From Bacillaceae bacterium JMAK1 (GTDB taxonomy: Bacteria > Bacillota > Bacilli > Bacillales > Marinococcaceae): DNA of 64,000 nucleotides. Both the position numbers and the translations under genes were made by a program. The stretch is from positions 1 to 64,000 of the forward strand of contig JIBW01000003.1 in NCBI GenBank assembly GCA_012970285.1, written 5' to 3'. The notes beneath the pieces are model-generated. The model had not been told where the DNA came from. It saw nothing but the letters and a program-made list of their open reading frames with translations, and did not search any database. Of the stretch, positions 20,318 to 31,532 are shown piece after piece; within the stretch, counting starts at the first letter, position 1, and each line of letters begins with the position of its first letter.

Positions 20318-22879
20318 TTAAGATTCGTTTTGATCGTTTGAGTCATCTGAATCAACATCGCTTGATGTCGTTTCAGCTTCTTCTGATGTTTCAATCGATG
20401 TTTCTTCTAACGTTTCGTTTGAAGTCTCTTCGATCATTTCTTCTGCCTCTGCATCTTCATCTGGCTCAAAAGGAGCAACAGATGATACTTCTTCATCATC
20501 GGCCACACGAATTAACGTAACGCCTTGAGCGTAACGACCGAGAGTCGAGATTTCGTCAGCTTTAATTCGGATCAGTACACCTTTTGCTGTGATTAACATT
20601 AAATCGTAATCATCGGAAATGACTCGTAGTGCAACAAGATGACCTGTTCGCTCTGTTAGTGTTGAAGCGCGTAGTCCTTTTCCACCACGGTTTTGAATAC
20701 GAAATTCTTCTTCATTTGTCCGTTTTCCATATCCGTTATTCGACACAATCAGTACCTTTTGACCGGTTCCAACGATGTCCATTCCAACAACTTGATCGTT
20801 CTCACTAAGGTTAATGGCTTTCACACCACCAGCAGTACGTCCCATCGAACGAACATCTTCTTCTTCAAATCGAATCGCCATCGCATTTTTAGTACCGATA
20901 ATGACGTGATCATCACCATTCGTTAATCGAACGCCATGAAGTTCATCGTCATCACGAAGATTGATGGCAAAAAGCCCGCCTTTTCGAATGTTTGCATATG
21001 CCGATAACGGTGTACGTTTTGCAATCCCGTTCTTCGTTAAGAAGAACAAATAGTTGTCATCGCTAAACTCATCGATTGGAATGACCGTACTAATTTCTTC
21101 GCCTTTTTCAATTTGAAGCAAATTAATAATAGGAATTCCCTTCGCTGTACGGCTAAGCTCTGGAATTTCATAGCCTTTTAGGCGATACACTTTTCCTTTA
21201 TTCGTAAAGAAGAGGATCGTTTGGTGTGAATTAGTCGTAAAGAGGTGCTCGACAAAGTCCCCGTCATTCGTTCCCATTCCTTGAATTCCGCGACCACCAC
21301 GACGTTGACTCTTGTACGTCGTAATCGGCAAGCGCTTAATGTATCCCTCATGCGTTACGGTAATAACAATATTCTCTTGAGGAATTAAGTCCTCATCTTC
21401 AAGAACGTTTTCACTCGCATGAATCGCCGTACGACGTTCATCGTTAAAGCGTTCTCTCACTTCAGCAAGCTCTTCACGTATGAGCGTTAATACTTTTTCA
21501 TCGTCTGCAAGAATCGCTTTTAATTCAGCAATTCTCGCAATCAATTCGTTGTACTCTTGCTCGATCTTGTCTCTCTCAAGACCTGTCAAGCGTTGGAGAC
21601 GCATATCTAAAATCGCTTGAGCTTGTTCATAGGAAAGCTCATAGCTTTCCATTAAGCCATTTCGTGCAATTTCTGTCGTTTCAGATCCACGAATAAGCGC
21701 GATGATTTCATCAATATGGTCAAGGGCAATACGAAGCCCCTCGAGAATATGAGCTCTAGCTTCTGCTTTATTTAAATCAAACTGTGTACGACGACGAATA
21801 ACTTCCACTTGATGGTCCAAATAGTGCTTGAGTGTTTCTTTTAAGTTCAGTACTTTTGGCTGACCACCAACGAGAGCAAGCATATTAATTCCAAACGTCG
21901 TTTGCAGTGACGTAAGCTTGTACAAATTGTTCAACAAAACGTTTGAATTGGTGTCTTTACGAACTTCAATAACGATACGCATGCCTTGACGAGCCGACTC
22001 ATCACGAAGATCAGTAATCCCTTCAATCTTCTTTTCTCGTACGAGTTCGGCAATCTTCTCAACAAGTCGTGCTTTGTTTACTTGATAAGGAAGTTCCGTA
22101 ACGATGATTTCTTCTTTTCCACTCGGTTTCGTATCGATGTGGACATTTGCTCGAAGTGTAATCGATCCTCGACCCGTTTGATAAGCTTTACGGATCCCAC
22201 TTCTACCCATAATTAAACCGGCTGTAGGGAAATCAGGTCCTGGAATGTACTCCATTAATTCTTCAATCGTAATTTCTTCGTCTTTGCTATAGGCAAGTAA
22301 ACCGTCAATCACTTCACCAAGTTGATGAGGTGGAATGTTCGTTGCCATACCTACGGCAATACCTGAAGCGCCGTTTACGAGTAAGTTCGGAAAACGTGCT
22401 GGTAACACGATTGGTTCACGCTCTGCACCATCGTAGTTATCTTGATAGTCAACCGTATCTTTACGAATGTCACGAACGAGCTCTGTCGAGATTTTCGACA
22501 TTTTGGCTTCTGTATACCGCATCGCTGCTGCAGAATCTCCGTCAACAGAACCAAAGTTCCCGTGACCGTCAACGAGCATATAGCGATAACTGAAGTCTTG
22601 AGCCATACGAACCATCGCTTCGTATACAGCCGAATCCCCGTGTGGATGGTATTTACCGATTACATCACCAACAATACGAGCTGACTTCTTATACGCCTTA
22701 TCAGGTGTCATTCCTAATTCATTCATGGCGTAGAGAATACGTCGATGAACAGGCTTCATGCCATCTCGAACGTCAGGAAGTGCACGACTAACGATTACAC
22801 TCATTGCGTAGTCAAGAAATGACGTTTGCATCTCTTGACTAATATTTATTTCATGAATTCTTGATTCCTGGTCTGCCAT
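20318..22879 (-). CDS. gyrA: DNA gyrase subunit A
   Basis: Breaks and rejoins DNA in the A2B2 gyrase that introduces negative supercoils. The winged-helix/tower core includes the quinolone region [12 protein letters not shown] (Ser83, Glu87, the susceptible residues), catalytic Tyr122 in AMRYTEAK, and the GyrA-box QRRGGRG that begins the six-bladed wrapping domain. The 853 residues exceed the roughly 820 of B. subtilis because of a C-terminal tail (about 805-853) made mostly of Glu, Asp, Ser and Thr. GGAGG precedes the ATG. It follows gyrB by 38 bases. Confidence 0.98.
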   Translation of the reverse strand: MADQESRIHEINISQEMQTSFLDYAMSVIVSRALPDVRDGMKPVHRRILYAMNELGMTPDKAYKKSARIVGDVIGKYHPHGDSAVYEAMVRMAQDFSYRYMLVDGHGNFGSVDGDSAAAMRYTEAKMSKISTELVRDIRKDTVDYQDNYDGAEREPIVLPARFPNLLVNGASGIAVGMATNIPPHQLGEVIDGLLAYSKDEEITIEELMEYIPGPDFPTAGLIMGRSGIRKAYQTGRGSITLRANVHIDTKPSGKEEIIVTELPYQVNKARLVEKIAELVREKKIEGITDLRDESARQGMRIVIEVRKDTNSNVLLNNLYKLTSLQTTFGINMLALVGGQPKVLNLKETLKHYLDHQVEVIRRRTQFDLNKAEARAHILEGLRIALDHIDEIIALIRGSETTEIARNGLMESYELSYEQAQAILDMRLQRLTGLERDKIEQEYNELIARIAELKAILADDEKVLTLIREELAEVRERFNDERRTAIHASENVLEDEDLIPQENIVITVTHEGYIKRLPITTYKSQRRGGRGIQGMGTNDGDFVEHLFTTNSHQTILFFTNKGKVYRLKGYEIPELSRTAKGIPIINLLQIEKGEEISTVIPIDEFSDDNYLFFLTKNGIAKRTPLSAYANIRKGGLFAINLRDDDELHGVRLTNGDDHVIIGTKNAMAIRFEEEDVRSMGRTAGGVKAINLSENDQVVGMDIVGTGQKVLIVSNNGYGKRTNEEEFRIQNRGGKGLRASTLTERTGHLVALRVISDDYDLMLITAKGVLIRIKADEISTLGRYAQGVTLIRVADDEEVSSVAPFEPDEDAEAEEMIEETSNETLEETSIETSEEAETTSSDVDSDDSNDQNES

Positions 22880-22917
22880 CCTCTTACCTCCAATTCCTTA
22901 AACGAACCTCATCAACT

Positions 22918-24861
<1,944 letters not shown>

Positions 24862-24867
24862 CTACCT

Positions 24868-24891
24868 AAACTGATCAAGCTTGATCAGTTT
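24868..24891. repeat. 24-bp perfect palindrome upstream of gyrB
   Basis: Two 12-base arms (24868-24879 and 24880-24891, half-site AAACTGATCAAG) meet without a spacer in the remB-gyrB gap. There is no long T-run on either side, so a plain terminator is unlikely. It could be an operator or an mRNA hairpin in the gyrB leader; I cannot name a binding protein. Confidence 0.8.
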
Positions 24892-24918
24892 CTTAAGTTT
24901 AAGCCTAGTTTCAATAAC

Positions 24919-25203
24919 CTAAGTGTTCGTCGAACCCTCACTTGGTTCGTCATCTTGTAAAGCTTCTATTTCTGTAAGGGATCGTCTCATCAGTGTCATG
25001 GAGGAGATCGGTGAATAATAGACTTTGTCATTCGTAATGACGATTGCTTTCGTTGCTTCGTCATTAATATGTGAGACGTACTCAGTAACAGCCTGAGCAA
25101 GAAAGTCCTCGGTATATGTTGAAGATTCATTCCCGTCATAATTAAGAATCGCAATGACATCTTTGGATCGTATGACGGTATCTCCGCCTAGATGAAGAAA
25201 CAA
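24919..25203 (-). CDS. remB: Extracellular matrix regulator RemB (YaaB)
   Basis: RemB is a small DUF370-type protein that in B. subtilis supports biofilm matrix gene expression. The 94-residue product starts FLHLGGDTVIRSKDVIAI and contains KVYYSPISSMTLMRRS, both typical of the family. The C-terminal 12 residues are acidic. Start is a TTG at 25203 with GGAGGTG at correct spacing. It sits between recF and gyrB, the conserved place. Confidence 0.9.
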   Translation of the reverse strand: MFLHLGGDTVIRSKDVIAILNYDGNESSTYTEDFLAQAVTEYVSHINDEATKAIVITNDKVYYSPISSMTLMRRSLTEIEALQDDEPSEGSTNT

Positions 25204-25235
25204 ACAATCACCTCCATTAAGTTCGAAAACAACCG

Positions 25236-26351
25236 TTATGGGTCCGTTCGCACTTTTCCACTGTTTACGTAGAATCGTTTTGCCTGATTTAGCGTCTCAT
25301 GTTCAATACCGGAAACGTTTGTTGTCGTAACAAAGGTCTGAACTTTACCTTGAATCGCGTTAAGCAAATGCGATTGGCGAAAATCGTCCAACTCTGACAA
25401 TACATCGTCAAGTAGTAAGATCGGTGGGTCAGCCGTTGCCTCTGTAATTAAATCAATTTCTGCCAGTTTCAAAGATAAAGCAGCTGTTCGCTGCTGTCCT
25501 TGAGAACCATATACTTGAATTTCTCGTTCATTAACGAAAATAGCAAAGTCTTCACGATGGGGACCGACTAAACTCAGACCTCTTCGAATTTCTTGCTCTT
25601 CTTTTTTATGAAAAGCTTCTCTGTATCTTTCTTCTATTGTCGACAAATCTGAGGTTTGAGATACCTCAGCCGTAGAAACATAGTCAAGCCGTAGATCTTC
25701 AAGACCTCGACTAATCTGTTCATGTATAGGTGCTGCCCATGATTGAAGTTTATCTAGAAACACAAACCGTCTAGATACTACTTTCGCAGCTGCTGTAATC
25801 AATTGCTCTGTTAGAACTTCTAACATAATTGGATCTTTTTTAGACCAATAATCTTTCAGCAACTGATTTCGTTGTTTGAGTGTTTTATAGTATTGGGAAA
25901 GATCATGTAGGTAAACATTACTAATCTGCCCAATTTCCATGTCGATAAACCGTCTACGCTCTTTTGGACCGCCTTTTACGAGGTTTAAATCTTCTGGAGC
26001 AAATAAAACGACATTAAGAGCACCGATATATTGACTTATCCGTTCTTGCTCAAGACCGTTAAGCTTTGCTCGTTTACTGCCTTGCTTTGCAAATTGTACG
26101 TCTAACGTTAACGAACTTGTACGCTTTTCAACTTCTCCATGAATGCGTGCATGCTCTTCTCCCCATGTAATGAGTTCACGATCTTTGGATGTTCGATGAG
26201 ACTTAGCAAAACCGAGCACATACAGCGATTCGAGCAAATTCGTCTTCCCTTGAGCATTTTCGCCGAGAAAAAGAATGACGCTGTTATCAAAAGTGAGCGT
26301 TAACGGTTCAAGATTTCGATACCCATTCAAAGAGAGCTTTTGAACGTGCAA
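25236..26351 (-). CDS. recF: DNA replication and repair protein RecF
   Basis: RecF is an SMC-like ATPase that marks gap borders and helps load RecA with RecO and RecR. The 371-residue protein has Walker [15 protein letters not shown] (about residues 30-43), [21 protein letters not shown], the signature [17 protein letters not shown], and Walker [13 protein letters not shown]. It lies between yaaA and remB in the dnaN-to-gyrA cluster, with the short spacing of an operon. Confidence 0.97.
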   Translation of the reverse strand: MHVQKLSLNGYRNLEPLTLTFDNSVILFLGENAQGKTNLLESLYVLGFAKSHRTSKDRELITWGEEHARIHGEVEKRTSSLTLDVQFAKQGSKRAKLNGLEQERISQYIGALNVVLFAPEDLNLVKGGPKERRRFIDMEIGQISNVYLHDLSQYYKTLKQRNQLLKDYWSKKDPIMLEVLTEQLITAAAKVVSRRFVFLDKLQSWAAPIHEQISRGLEDLRLDYVSTAEVSQTSDLSTIEERYREAFHKKEEQEIRRGLSLVGPHREDFAIFVNEREIQVYGSQGQQRTAALSLKLAEIDLITEATADPPILLLDDVLSELDDFRQSHLLNAIQGKVQTFVTTTNVSGIEHETLNQAKRFYVNSGKVRTDP

Positions 26352-26366
26352 TCTTCATCGCTCCTT

Positions 26367-26603
26367 TTACTCGGTTTTGGTGTTATGGTCGTGTTCAATT
26401 TGAAACTGGCCAACTTCCTCTACTTCGATCACGTCGCCATCATAAAGCTTCTTTCCCCTTCGAGATTCAAGTTCGCCATTAACAAACACGTCATATTCGG
26501 CAAGGATCATTTTCACCATGCCACCCGTGCTTGCAATAGTTGTCACTTTTAGCAATTGGCCTAATGTGATAAATTCTGTCGATATCTTCACGATTTCTTT
26601 CAT
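26367..26603 (-). CDS. yaaA: S4-domain protein YaaA (ribosome maturation type)
   Basis: A 78-residue protein built of one S4 RNA-binding fold: ITLGQLLKVTTIASTGGMVKMIL followed by VFVNGELESRRGKKLYDGDVIEV. In B. subtilis YaaA has been linked to large-subunit assembly. ATG 26603 has GGGAGTG upstream at 8 bases and gives the family N-terminus MKEIVKI. It lies between dnaN and recF. A terminator separates it from dnaN, so it may start its own transcript. Confidence 0.93.
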   Translation of the reverse strand: MKEIVKISTEFITLGQLLKVTTIASTGGMVKMILAEYDVFVNGELESRRGKKLYDGDVIEVEEVGQFQIEHDHNTKTE

Positions 26604-26716
26604 AATAAGAACACTCCCACATAACTTCCTCTCTACGAACATTTCATTCCTTACTTCATTTTACTAGAAAAAAACGTCTAGCGCCAATCCGTTCCAATAC
26701 GTCGAGTCACCTAATT

Positions 26717-26762
26717 AAAAAAAAAGAGAAGCTCTCAAGAACAAAATGTCCTTGTAGAGCTT
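26717..26762 (-). terminator. Terminator of dnaN
   Basis: An 11-bp stem (26729-26739 with 26751-26762, one bulge) is followed on the minus strand by nine T just beyond dnaN. Confidence 0.85.
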
Positions 26763-26764
26763 TC

Positions 26765-27904
26765 TTAGTTTGTACGTACAGGAGAAAAGAGGTGCGTCAT
26801 TTGATCGTGATCAGTCGGTCTGACAACAAATGGACTCATTGAACCTGTAAACATAATCGAGATCATTTCACTATCGATCACTTTTAAGGCATCAGAGATA
26901 TTCTTACCGTTAAAAGCAATTCGTAAGTCTTCACCTTCAAAATGATTAGCGTGTAATTGTTCTTGAACTTTTCCAGCTTCAGCAGACACCGATGTAATTT
27001 CAACTTGTCCACCTGTGGATGCCTTCATGTGAATGACATTATTCTTCGCTTCACGTGAAAGTAACATGGCACGATCAAGCGCTTGATTTAACTTTTTTGT
27101 GGATAACTCCATTGTTGTTTTGCCATTTGCAGGAATCATATTGTTCGTTAGTGGAAATTTCCCATCAAGCAATCTCGAGAAGAATAATAGGTTTTCCATT
27201 TTAAATAAAACCTGAGTACTCGTAATGACGATTGTAACCGGGGTTTCATCATCTTTAAGAATTCGACTTAATTCTACGAGACTTTTACCAGGAATAATAA
27301 TATTCGTAAATGAAAGTTCCTCATCCCCATCAAATGTTGCACTTCTAAGTGCTAAACGATGACTATCTGTTGCTGTTGCCGTCAATTTTAACTGTTCAAC
27401 ATCAAAATTTACCCCTGTTAATACAGGTCTCGTTTCTTGATTTGAAACGGCAAAAACGGTCTGACGAATCATATCTTTCAGTAAATGTTGAGGAAGAATT
27501 AATTGATCTTCTTCAGGAAGTTCAGGAAGCTTCGGATAATCGTCTGGATCGTACCCGTTTAAATTAAAAACGACTGTATCGGACTCAATTGTAGCTGCCA
27601 TTTGTCCGTCACGTTGAATCGTTAATGTATCTCCAGGCATTTTTTTTACGATATCTGTGAAGTATCTTTCTTGAAGTACGAGTTGACCTTCTTCAAAAAT
27701 GGTCATAAATTCTCGTTCTTCATTTCCAAGTGGAATAAACGTTTCAATGGAGATGTCAGAATCGCTACCAGTAAGTGTAACGCCTTCTTGGGAAGCGACG
27801 ATTTTAATCCCTGTCAAAATTGGGATCGTTGTACGTGAGGAAACGGCTTTACTTACATATTGAACCGCAGTTACAAATTTATCTGTTTCGATTGAGATGT
27901 GCAT
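26765..27904 (-). CDS. dnaN: DNA polymerase III beta subunit (sliding clamp)
   Basis: Forms the dimeric ring that tethers the replicative polymerase. The 379-residue protein has three repeated clamp domains; landmarks are VSRAVSSRTTIPILTGI near the start, ATDSHRLALR in the middle and the C-terminal SPFVVRPTDHDQMTHLFSPVRTN forming the partner-binding pocket. AAAGGAGG precedes ATG 27904. Between it and dnaA lie the origin unwinding element and a terminator-like hairpin, and only about 20 bases remain after that hairpin, so dnaN probably depends on read-through from the dnaA promoter. Confidence 0.98.
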   Translation of the reverse strand: MHISIETDKFVTAVQYVSKAVSSRTTIPILTGIKIVASQEGVTLTGSDSDISIETFIPLGNEEREFMTIFEEGQLVLQERYFTDIVKKMPGDTLTIQRDGQMAATIESDTVVFNLNGYDPDDYPKLPELPEEDQLILPQHLLKDMIRQTVFAVSNQETRPVLTGVNFDVEQLKLTATATDSHRLALRSATFDGDEELSFTNIIIPGKSLVELSRILKDDETPVTIVITSTQVLFKMENLLFFSRLLDGKFPLTNNMIPANGKTTMELSTKKLNQALDRAMLLSREAKNNVIHMKASTGGQVEITSVSAEAGKVQEQLHANHFEGEDLRIAFNGKNISDALKVIDSEMISIMFTGSMSPFVVRPTDHDQMTHLFSPVRTN

Positions 27905-27928
27905 GAAGGGGCTCCTCCTTTGTAGAAG

Positions 27929-27955
27929 AAAAAAGCAGCTTCGCTTCCGCTGCTT
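27929..27955 (-). terminator. Terminator-like hairpin between dnaA and dnaN
   Basis: A 7-bp stem (27933-27939 with 27949-27955) is followed on the minus strand by TTTTTT, then the dnaN ribosome site. It could attenuate dnaA-dnaN transcription. Efficiency cannot be judged by eye. Confidence 0.6.
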
Positions 27956-27974
27956 CTTCCTTTTTTATCATGAT

Positions 27975-28041
27975 TCATAGTTTAGTAATTATAAATATAA
28001 AAGTTCGTAGTAGTAGTATAGGGTGTGTATGATGTGGATAA
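27975..28041 (-). other. oriC: oriC unwinding element: DnaA boxes, GC spacer, DnaA-trios, AT-rich DUE
   Basis: On the minus strand the order is TTATCCACA (28033-28041), a second box TCATACACA (28024-28032), CCC, then repeated triplets (the plus strand reads TAGTAGTAGTA at 28008-28018, i.e. 3'-GAT-5' trios), then an AT-rich stretch (27975-28005). This is the layout of the basal unwinding system described for B. subtilis oriC, where DnaA stretches one strand from the trios. That it opens here is inferred from the match. Confidence 0.8.
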
Positions 28042-28127
28042 ATCAATTAAGGTCTTGGTACTTATAGGTTTTGCACATGTGGATAAGCGTGTGTATAAAG
28101 TAGGTACAAAATGTGCAGTTATACACA
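28033..28127. other. DnaA-box cluster between dnaA and dnaN
   Basis: Boxes matching TTATNCACA or its complement lie at 28033-28041, 28078-28086, 28090-28098 and 28119-28127, all within the dnaA-dnaN gap. The fourth touches the 3' end of dnaA. Together with the unwinding element they form the downstream half of a bipartite origin. Confidence 0.85.
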
Positions 28128-28128
28128 G

Positions 28129-29502
28129 CTATTGTTTTAATTTGTCGGTTAGTTCATTTATTTGCGCTTGTACTTGTGTATCATTCGCGAAGAGTTTTGA
28201 TATTTTTTCATGTGCGTGAATAACGGTCGTATGATCACGCCCACCAAATTTCTCACCAATTTTAGGTAAAGATGAGTCCGTCATTTCTCTGGATAAATAC
28301 ATCGCGATTTGTCTAGCATGAGCAATCGATTTTGTCCGTTTTTTCGCTTTAAGCTCTTCAACTTTAAGCTGAAAATAAGCTGCGACATGAGATTGGATAT
28401 CTTCAATACCGATCATTCGAGGTTTCGCACTTGGAATGATGTCTTTTAGAGCTTCGGCTGCTAAATCAGCATTCATATCTTCATTAATGAGCGACGAATA
28501 AGCGACAACTCGAATAAGGGCACCCTCTAATTCACGGATGTTCGTGTCAATTTGATTGGCAATATACAACATGACCTCGTTTGGAATGTCGAGCATGTCA
28601 GCTTTTGCTTTTTTACGTAGAATTGCAATTCGGGTTTCTAAATCTGGTGGAGTAATGTCCGTAATTAATCCCCATTCAAATCGTGATCGTAGACGGTCTT
28701 CGAGTGTTGGAATTTCTTTTGGAGGACGATCACTTGAGATGACAATTTGCTTAGAGTCTTCGTGTAATGCATTAAACGTATGGAAAAACTCTTCTTGTGT
28801 TTGTTCTTTTCCAGCTAAAAACTGAATATCATCAATCAGTAAGACATCGACATTTCGATACTTATTGCGAAAGTTGTCACCACGATTATCACGAATGGCA
28901 TTAATAAATTCATTCGTAAATTTTTCAGATGACAAATAAACGACTCGTGCGCCGGGATTGTGTTCAATTACGTAATGACCAATCGCGTGCATTAAGTGCG
29001 TTTTTCCAAGACCAACGCCCCCATAAATAAAAAGGGGGTTGTACGCTTTTGCAGGTGCTTCAGCAACGGCTAACGAAGCTGCGTGTGCAAACCGGTTCCC
29101 AGAACCAATGACAAACGTATTAAATGTATACTTGTCATTTAATGGGGCATCTTCACGTTCACGTACCATTTGTTTTGCATTGTTTTGCTCTGTTTCTCTT
29201 ACAGATGCTTGTTTAGAACCCTGTTCTTTAGCTTTTGGGTCTTCATAGACTTGTTCACTTGGAATAACAAATTTAACGCTATACGAAGTTCCTGTAATTT
29301 CTTCAACTGTTTTGGCAATAATCTCGGAATACCGATCTTCCAGCCAATCTTTTGCAAACTCATTTGGAGCTGCAATTAAGAGTGTACCGTTTTCTAGACG
29401 CATTGGCTCTGTAGCTTTTAACCACGTCTCATAGCTTGGTTTACTTACACGTTCTTTAACCGTTTGTAATGTCTTTTCCCATAGGTCTGCCAGTTGCTCC
29501 AA
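28129..29502 (-). CDS. dnaA: Chromosomal replication initiator DnaA
   Basis: DnaA binds the boxes on both sides of its own gene and opens the origin. The 457-residue protein has an N-terminal helicase-interaction domain (residues 1-85), a variable linker, an AAA+ domain with Walker [11 protein letters not shown] and Walker [11 protein letters not shown], and a C-terminal domain with [15 protein letters not shown], the DNA-reading motif. Start is TTG 29502, as in B. subtilis, with GGGAGGGG about 10 bases upstream. DnaA boxes in its promoter region suggest autoregulation. Confidence 0.98.
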   Translation of the reverse strand: MEQLADLWEKTLQTVKERVSKPSYETWLKATEPMRLENGTLLIAAPNEFAKDWLEDRYSEIIAKTVEEITGTSYSVKFVIPSEQVYEDPKAKEQGSKQASVRETEQNNAKQMVREREDAPLNDKYTFNTFVIGSGNRFAHAASLAVAEAPAKAYNPLFIYGGVGLGKTHLMHAIGHYVIEHNPGARVVYLSSEKFTNEFINAIRDNRGDNFRNKYRNVDVLLIDDIQFLAGKEQTQEEFFHTFNALHEDSKQIVISSDRPPKEIPTLEDRLRSRFEWGLITDITPPDLETRIAILRKKAKADMLDIPNEVMLYIANQIDTNIRELEGALIRVVAYSSLINEDMNADLAAEALKDIIPSAKPRMIGIEDIQSHVAAYFQLKVEELKAKKRTKSIAHARQIAMYLSREMTDSSLPKIGEKFGGRDHTTVIHAHEKISKLFANDTQVQAQINELTDKLKQ

Positions 29503-29544
29503 TGTTAACCGTCCCCTCCCTTACGTACGTTCATTGCGAACCCC

Positions 29545-29572
29545 ACTATAATAAAAAAACTTCCCACGACAA
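29545..29572 (-). promoter_or_regulatory. Probable dnaA promoter
   Basis: On the minus strand TTGTCG (29567-29572), 16 bases, TATAGT (29545-29550). A DnaA-box-like TCATCCACA lies about 50 bases upstream, so initiator feedback is plausible. Confidence 0.5.
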
Positions 29573-29624
29573 ATAAAGTAGATGAGGCGAAGGAAGCATT
29601 AAAATAACGTCAATCATGTATCGT

Positions 29625-29966
29625 TCATCCACAGGTCTAGATGAATGAAGATAACAGCTTTTACAACAATTATCAACACCCTTCACAAAGTTGTGCATAA
29701 AGTTGTTCAAGGCTGTGGAATGTTATCCACACAGTTATGCACACCCTGTGGATGAAGCTTATTTAGATTCCGGACTTTTCAAGAAAACATGTTAATCATA
29801 TCAAAAAAAATCAACCGTAGCAACGGTAAGTAGAAAGGTTATCCACAAAAAGAGAAACGAAGTGCACAAGCTGTTGTCCACAGAGCGGTATATGTGGAAA
29901 AGCTGTCAGTAACATTGTCGAAAAATCCGAAGTGTTGTCGAAGTTATTTTTAATGGGTGTGGATAA
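29625..29966. other. oriC: oriC upstream DnaA-box cluster (dnaA-rpmH gap)
   Basis: The 609-base gap holds exact TTATNCACA-type boxes at 29692-29700, 29723-29731, 29735-29743, 29839-29847 and 29958-29966, and one-mismatch boxes at 29625-29633, 29670-29678, 29747-29755 and 29874-29882, in both orientations. No gene is seen here. With the dnaA-dnaN cluster this makes a bipartite origin like that of B. subtilis. Confidence 0.92.
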
Positions 29967-30033
29967 CAGAGTTTGGAGAAGAGGACGAAGAAAAGGTGTC
30001 GGTGTGATGAAAAACGTATGATTTTTATGATGC

Positions 30034-30063
30034 TTGACATATTCGTCTGTATGTCTGTATACT
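30034..30063 (+). promoter_or_regulatory. Promoter of rpmH-rnpA
   Basis: TTGACA (30034-30039), 18 bases, TATACT (30058-30063), just upstream of rpmH. Confidence 0.8.
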
Positions 30064-30111
30064 TTTTTAGAATGCCTGAATAAGGATTTGATTTTGAGGA
30101 GGTGGCTTACG

Positions 30112-30249
30112 ATGTCAAAGAAAACATTTCAACCGAATAATCGTAAGCGGAAGAAAGTTCACGGTTTTCGTTCTCGCATGAGCACGAAAAACGGTCGTCT
30201 CGTTCTTAAGCGTAGACGTCAAAAGGGACGCAAAGTTCTTTCCGCATAA
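30112..30249 (+). CDS. rpmH: Ribosomal protein bL34
   Basis: A 45-residue, extremely basic protein with the invariant [19 protein letters not shown] core and KGRKVLSA end. It is a component of the 50S subunit. The start at 30112 follows GAGGAGGTGG. It is one residue longer at the N-terminus than the B. subtilis protein. It is the first gene to the right of oriC; a terminator between it and rnpA may give L34 excess over RnpA. Confidence 0.98.
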   Translation: MSKKTFQPNNRKRKKVHGFRSRMSTKNGRLVLKRRRQKGRKVLSA

Positions 30250-30275
30250 GGCCACTGAGTTCAGTGGTCTTTTTT
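30250..30275 (+). terminator. Terminator or attenuator after rpmH
   Basis: Perfect 9-bp stem (30250-30258 with 30261-30269), two-base loop as drawn, then six T. Confidence 0.8.
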
Positions 30276-30338
30276 CTCATTTTGAAGAAGGAGCTTCTCA
30301 AATTACATAGATTAGGATCAAACTGATAAAGAGGTTTT

Positions 30339-30692
30339 GTGATCGTTATGAAAAAAGCTTATCGAATTAAAGACCGCGACGAGTTCGCAATGATCTTTAA
30401 ACAAGGGAAGACATCAGCTAACCGTCAATTTGTCATTTATGTACTAGACAAGCCAGAACAGGAACATTTCCGAGTAGGGTTTACGGTTGGTAAAAAAGTA
30501 GGCAACGCGGTAACGAGAAATCGTCTTAAAAGACAGATGAGAGAACTCGTTCGTTTAAATACAACAAAGATTTCCCAAGATAAAGATTATGTCATTATTG
30601 CTCGAAAAGCTTTGCTCGATTCGGACTTTATCAGCGCAGAAAAAAGTTTAATACACGTGCTAAAGAGAGCAAATGTGTGGAGAAATAGTTAA
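30339..30692 (+). CDS. rnpA: Ribonuclease P protein component
   Basis: Protein partner of the RNase P ribozyme that trims tRNA 5' ends. The 117-residue basic protein has FKQGKTSANRQFVIYVL, the RNR-type motif AVTRNRLKRQMRELVR and a DYVIIARKAL strand. The start is uncertain: GTG 30339 lies only 4 bases after AGAGG, while ATG 30348 lies about 13 bases after it. Neighbours rpmH and yidC are the universal arrangement. Confidence 0.95.
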   Translation: MIVMKKAYRIKDRDEFAMIFKQGKTSANRQFVIYVLDKPEQEHFRVGFTVGKKVGNAVTRNRLKRQMRELVRLNTTKISQDKDYVIIARKALLDSDFISAEKSLIHVLKRANVWRNS

Positions 30693-30761
30693 CACCATTG
30701 CAAGTACGAAGATTTATTTATATCTTTAGAGATAGAGTATTTAGCAAGGAGGATGTGCACG

Positions 30762-31532
30762 GTGCGAAAGAAATTGACGCTGGCAGCAATGTTGATTGCG
30801 GTTACAGCTCTAATGACGGGTTGTTTTAGCCTTGACCAGCCGATGGATGGAAATCCAGATGGAATTTGGGACACATTTTTCGTATTTCCCCTCTATTGGC
30901 TCATCATAAACATTGCAGGGGCAACAGGTGAGAATTACGGTTTAGCGATTATCGTCGTGACGTTAATCTTACGCTTGTTAATCTTGCCACTCATGATTAA
31001 ACAAACAAAAAGTACGAAGGCGATGCAGGAAATTCAACCTGAATTGCTGAAGCTAAGAGAGAAATACAGTGCGAAAGACCAGAAGACCCAACAAAAATTG
31101 CAACAAGAAACGATGAATTTGTTTACAGAGAATAGCATTAACCCTCTAGCAGGTTGTTTGCCTCTATTTATCCAAATGCCGATTCTTATTGCTTTTTATC
31201 ACGCGATCATGCGTACCCATGAAATTCGTGAACACGATTTTCTTTGGTTCCAACTCGGTGAGCCAGACTTTATTCTACCGATTATTGCTGCAATCACGAC
31301 ATTCTTGCAACAAAAGATGATGATGGTTAACAACATGAACCCGCAAATGCAAATTTTGCTGTATATGATGCCAATCATGATCGGGGTATTTGCTTTCTTC
31401 TTCCCGTCAGCACTTGCATTGTACTGGGTAGTCGGTAACATCTTTATGATCGTTCAGACGTATTTCATTACAGGGCCTTCAGCGCAAAAGCGTAAAGAAG
31501 AGAAGAAAACGGGAGGAGCTAAAAAATCGTGA
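30762..31532 (+). CDS. yidC: Membrane protein insertase YidC/SpoIIIJ
   Basis: Inserts proteins into the membrane; the SpoIIIJ form is also needed for sigma-G activation in the forespore. The 256-residue protein has a lipoprotein signal with lipobox LMTGC, then five membrane segments with [14 protein letters not shown] carrying the hydrophilic-groove arginine, a coiled cytoplasmic loop at about 85-120, and a C-terminal lysine-rich tail. GTG 30762 has AAGGAGG nine bases upstream; the ATG at 30753 abuts that site. It overlaps jag by 4 bases. Confidence 0.95.
   Translation: MRKKLTLAAMLIAVTALMTGCFSLDQPMDGNPDGIWDTFFVFPLYWLIINIAGATGENYGLAIIVVTLILRLLILPLMIKQTKSTKAMQEIQPELLKLREKYSAKDQKTQQKLQQETMNLFTENSINPLAGCLPLFIQMPILIAFYHAIMRTHEIREHDFLWFQLGEPDFILPIIAAITTFLQQKMMMVNNMNPQMQILLYMMPIMIGVFAFFFPSALALYWVVGNIFMIVQTYFITGPSAQKRKEEKKTGGAKKS

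Noticed and set aside
28285-28600. Long open frames antisense to dnaA, gyrA and gyrB
   Set aside because: Shadow frames of conserved essential genes without ribosome sites.
30753-30761. ATG at 30753 as the yidC start
   Set aside because: It directly abuts the AAGGAGG site; GTG 30762 has proper spacing and gives the normal signal peptide.
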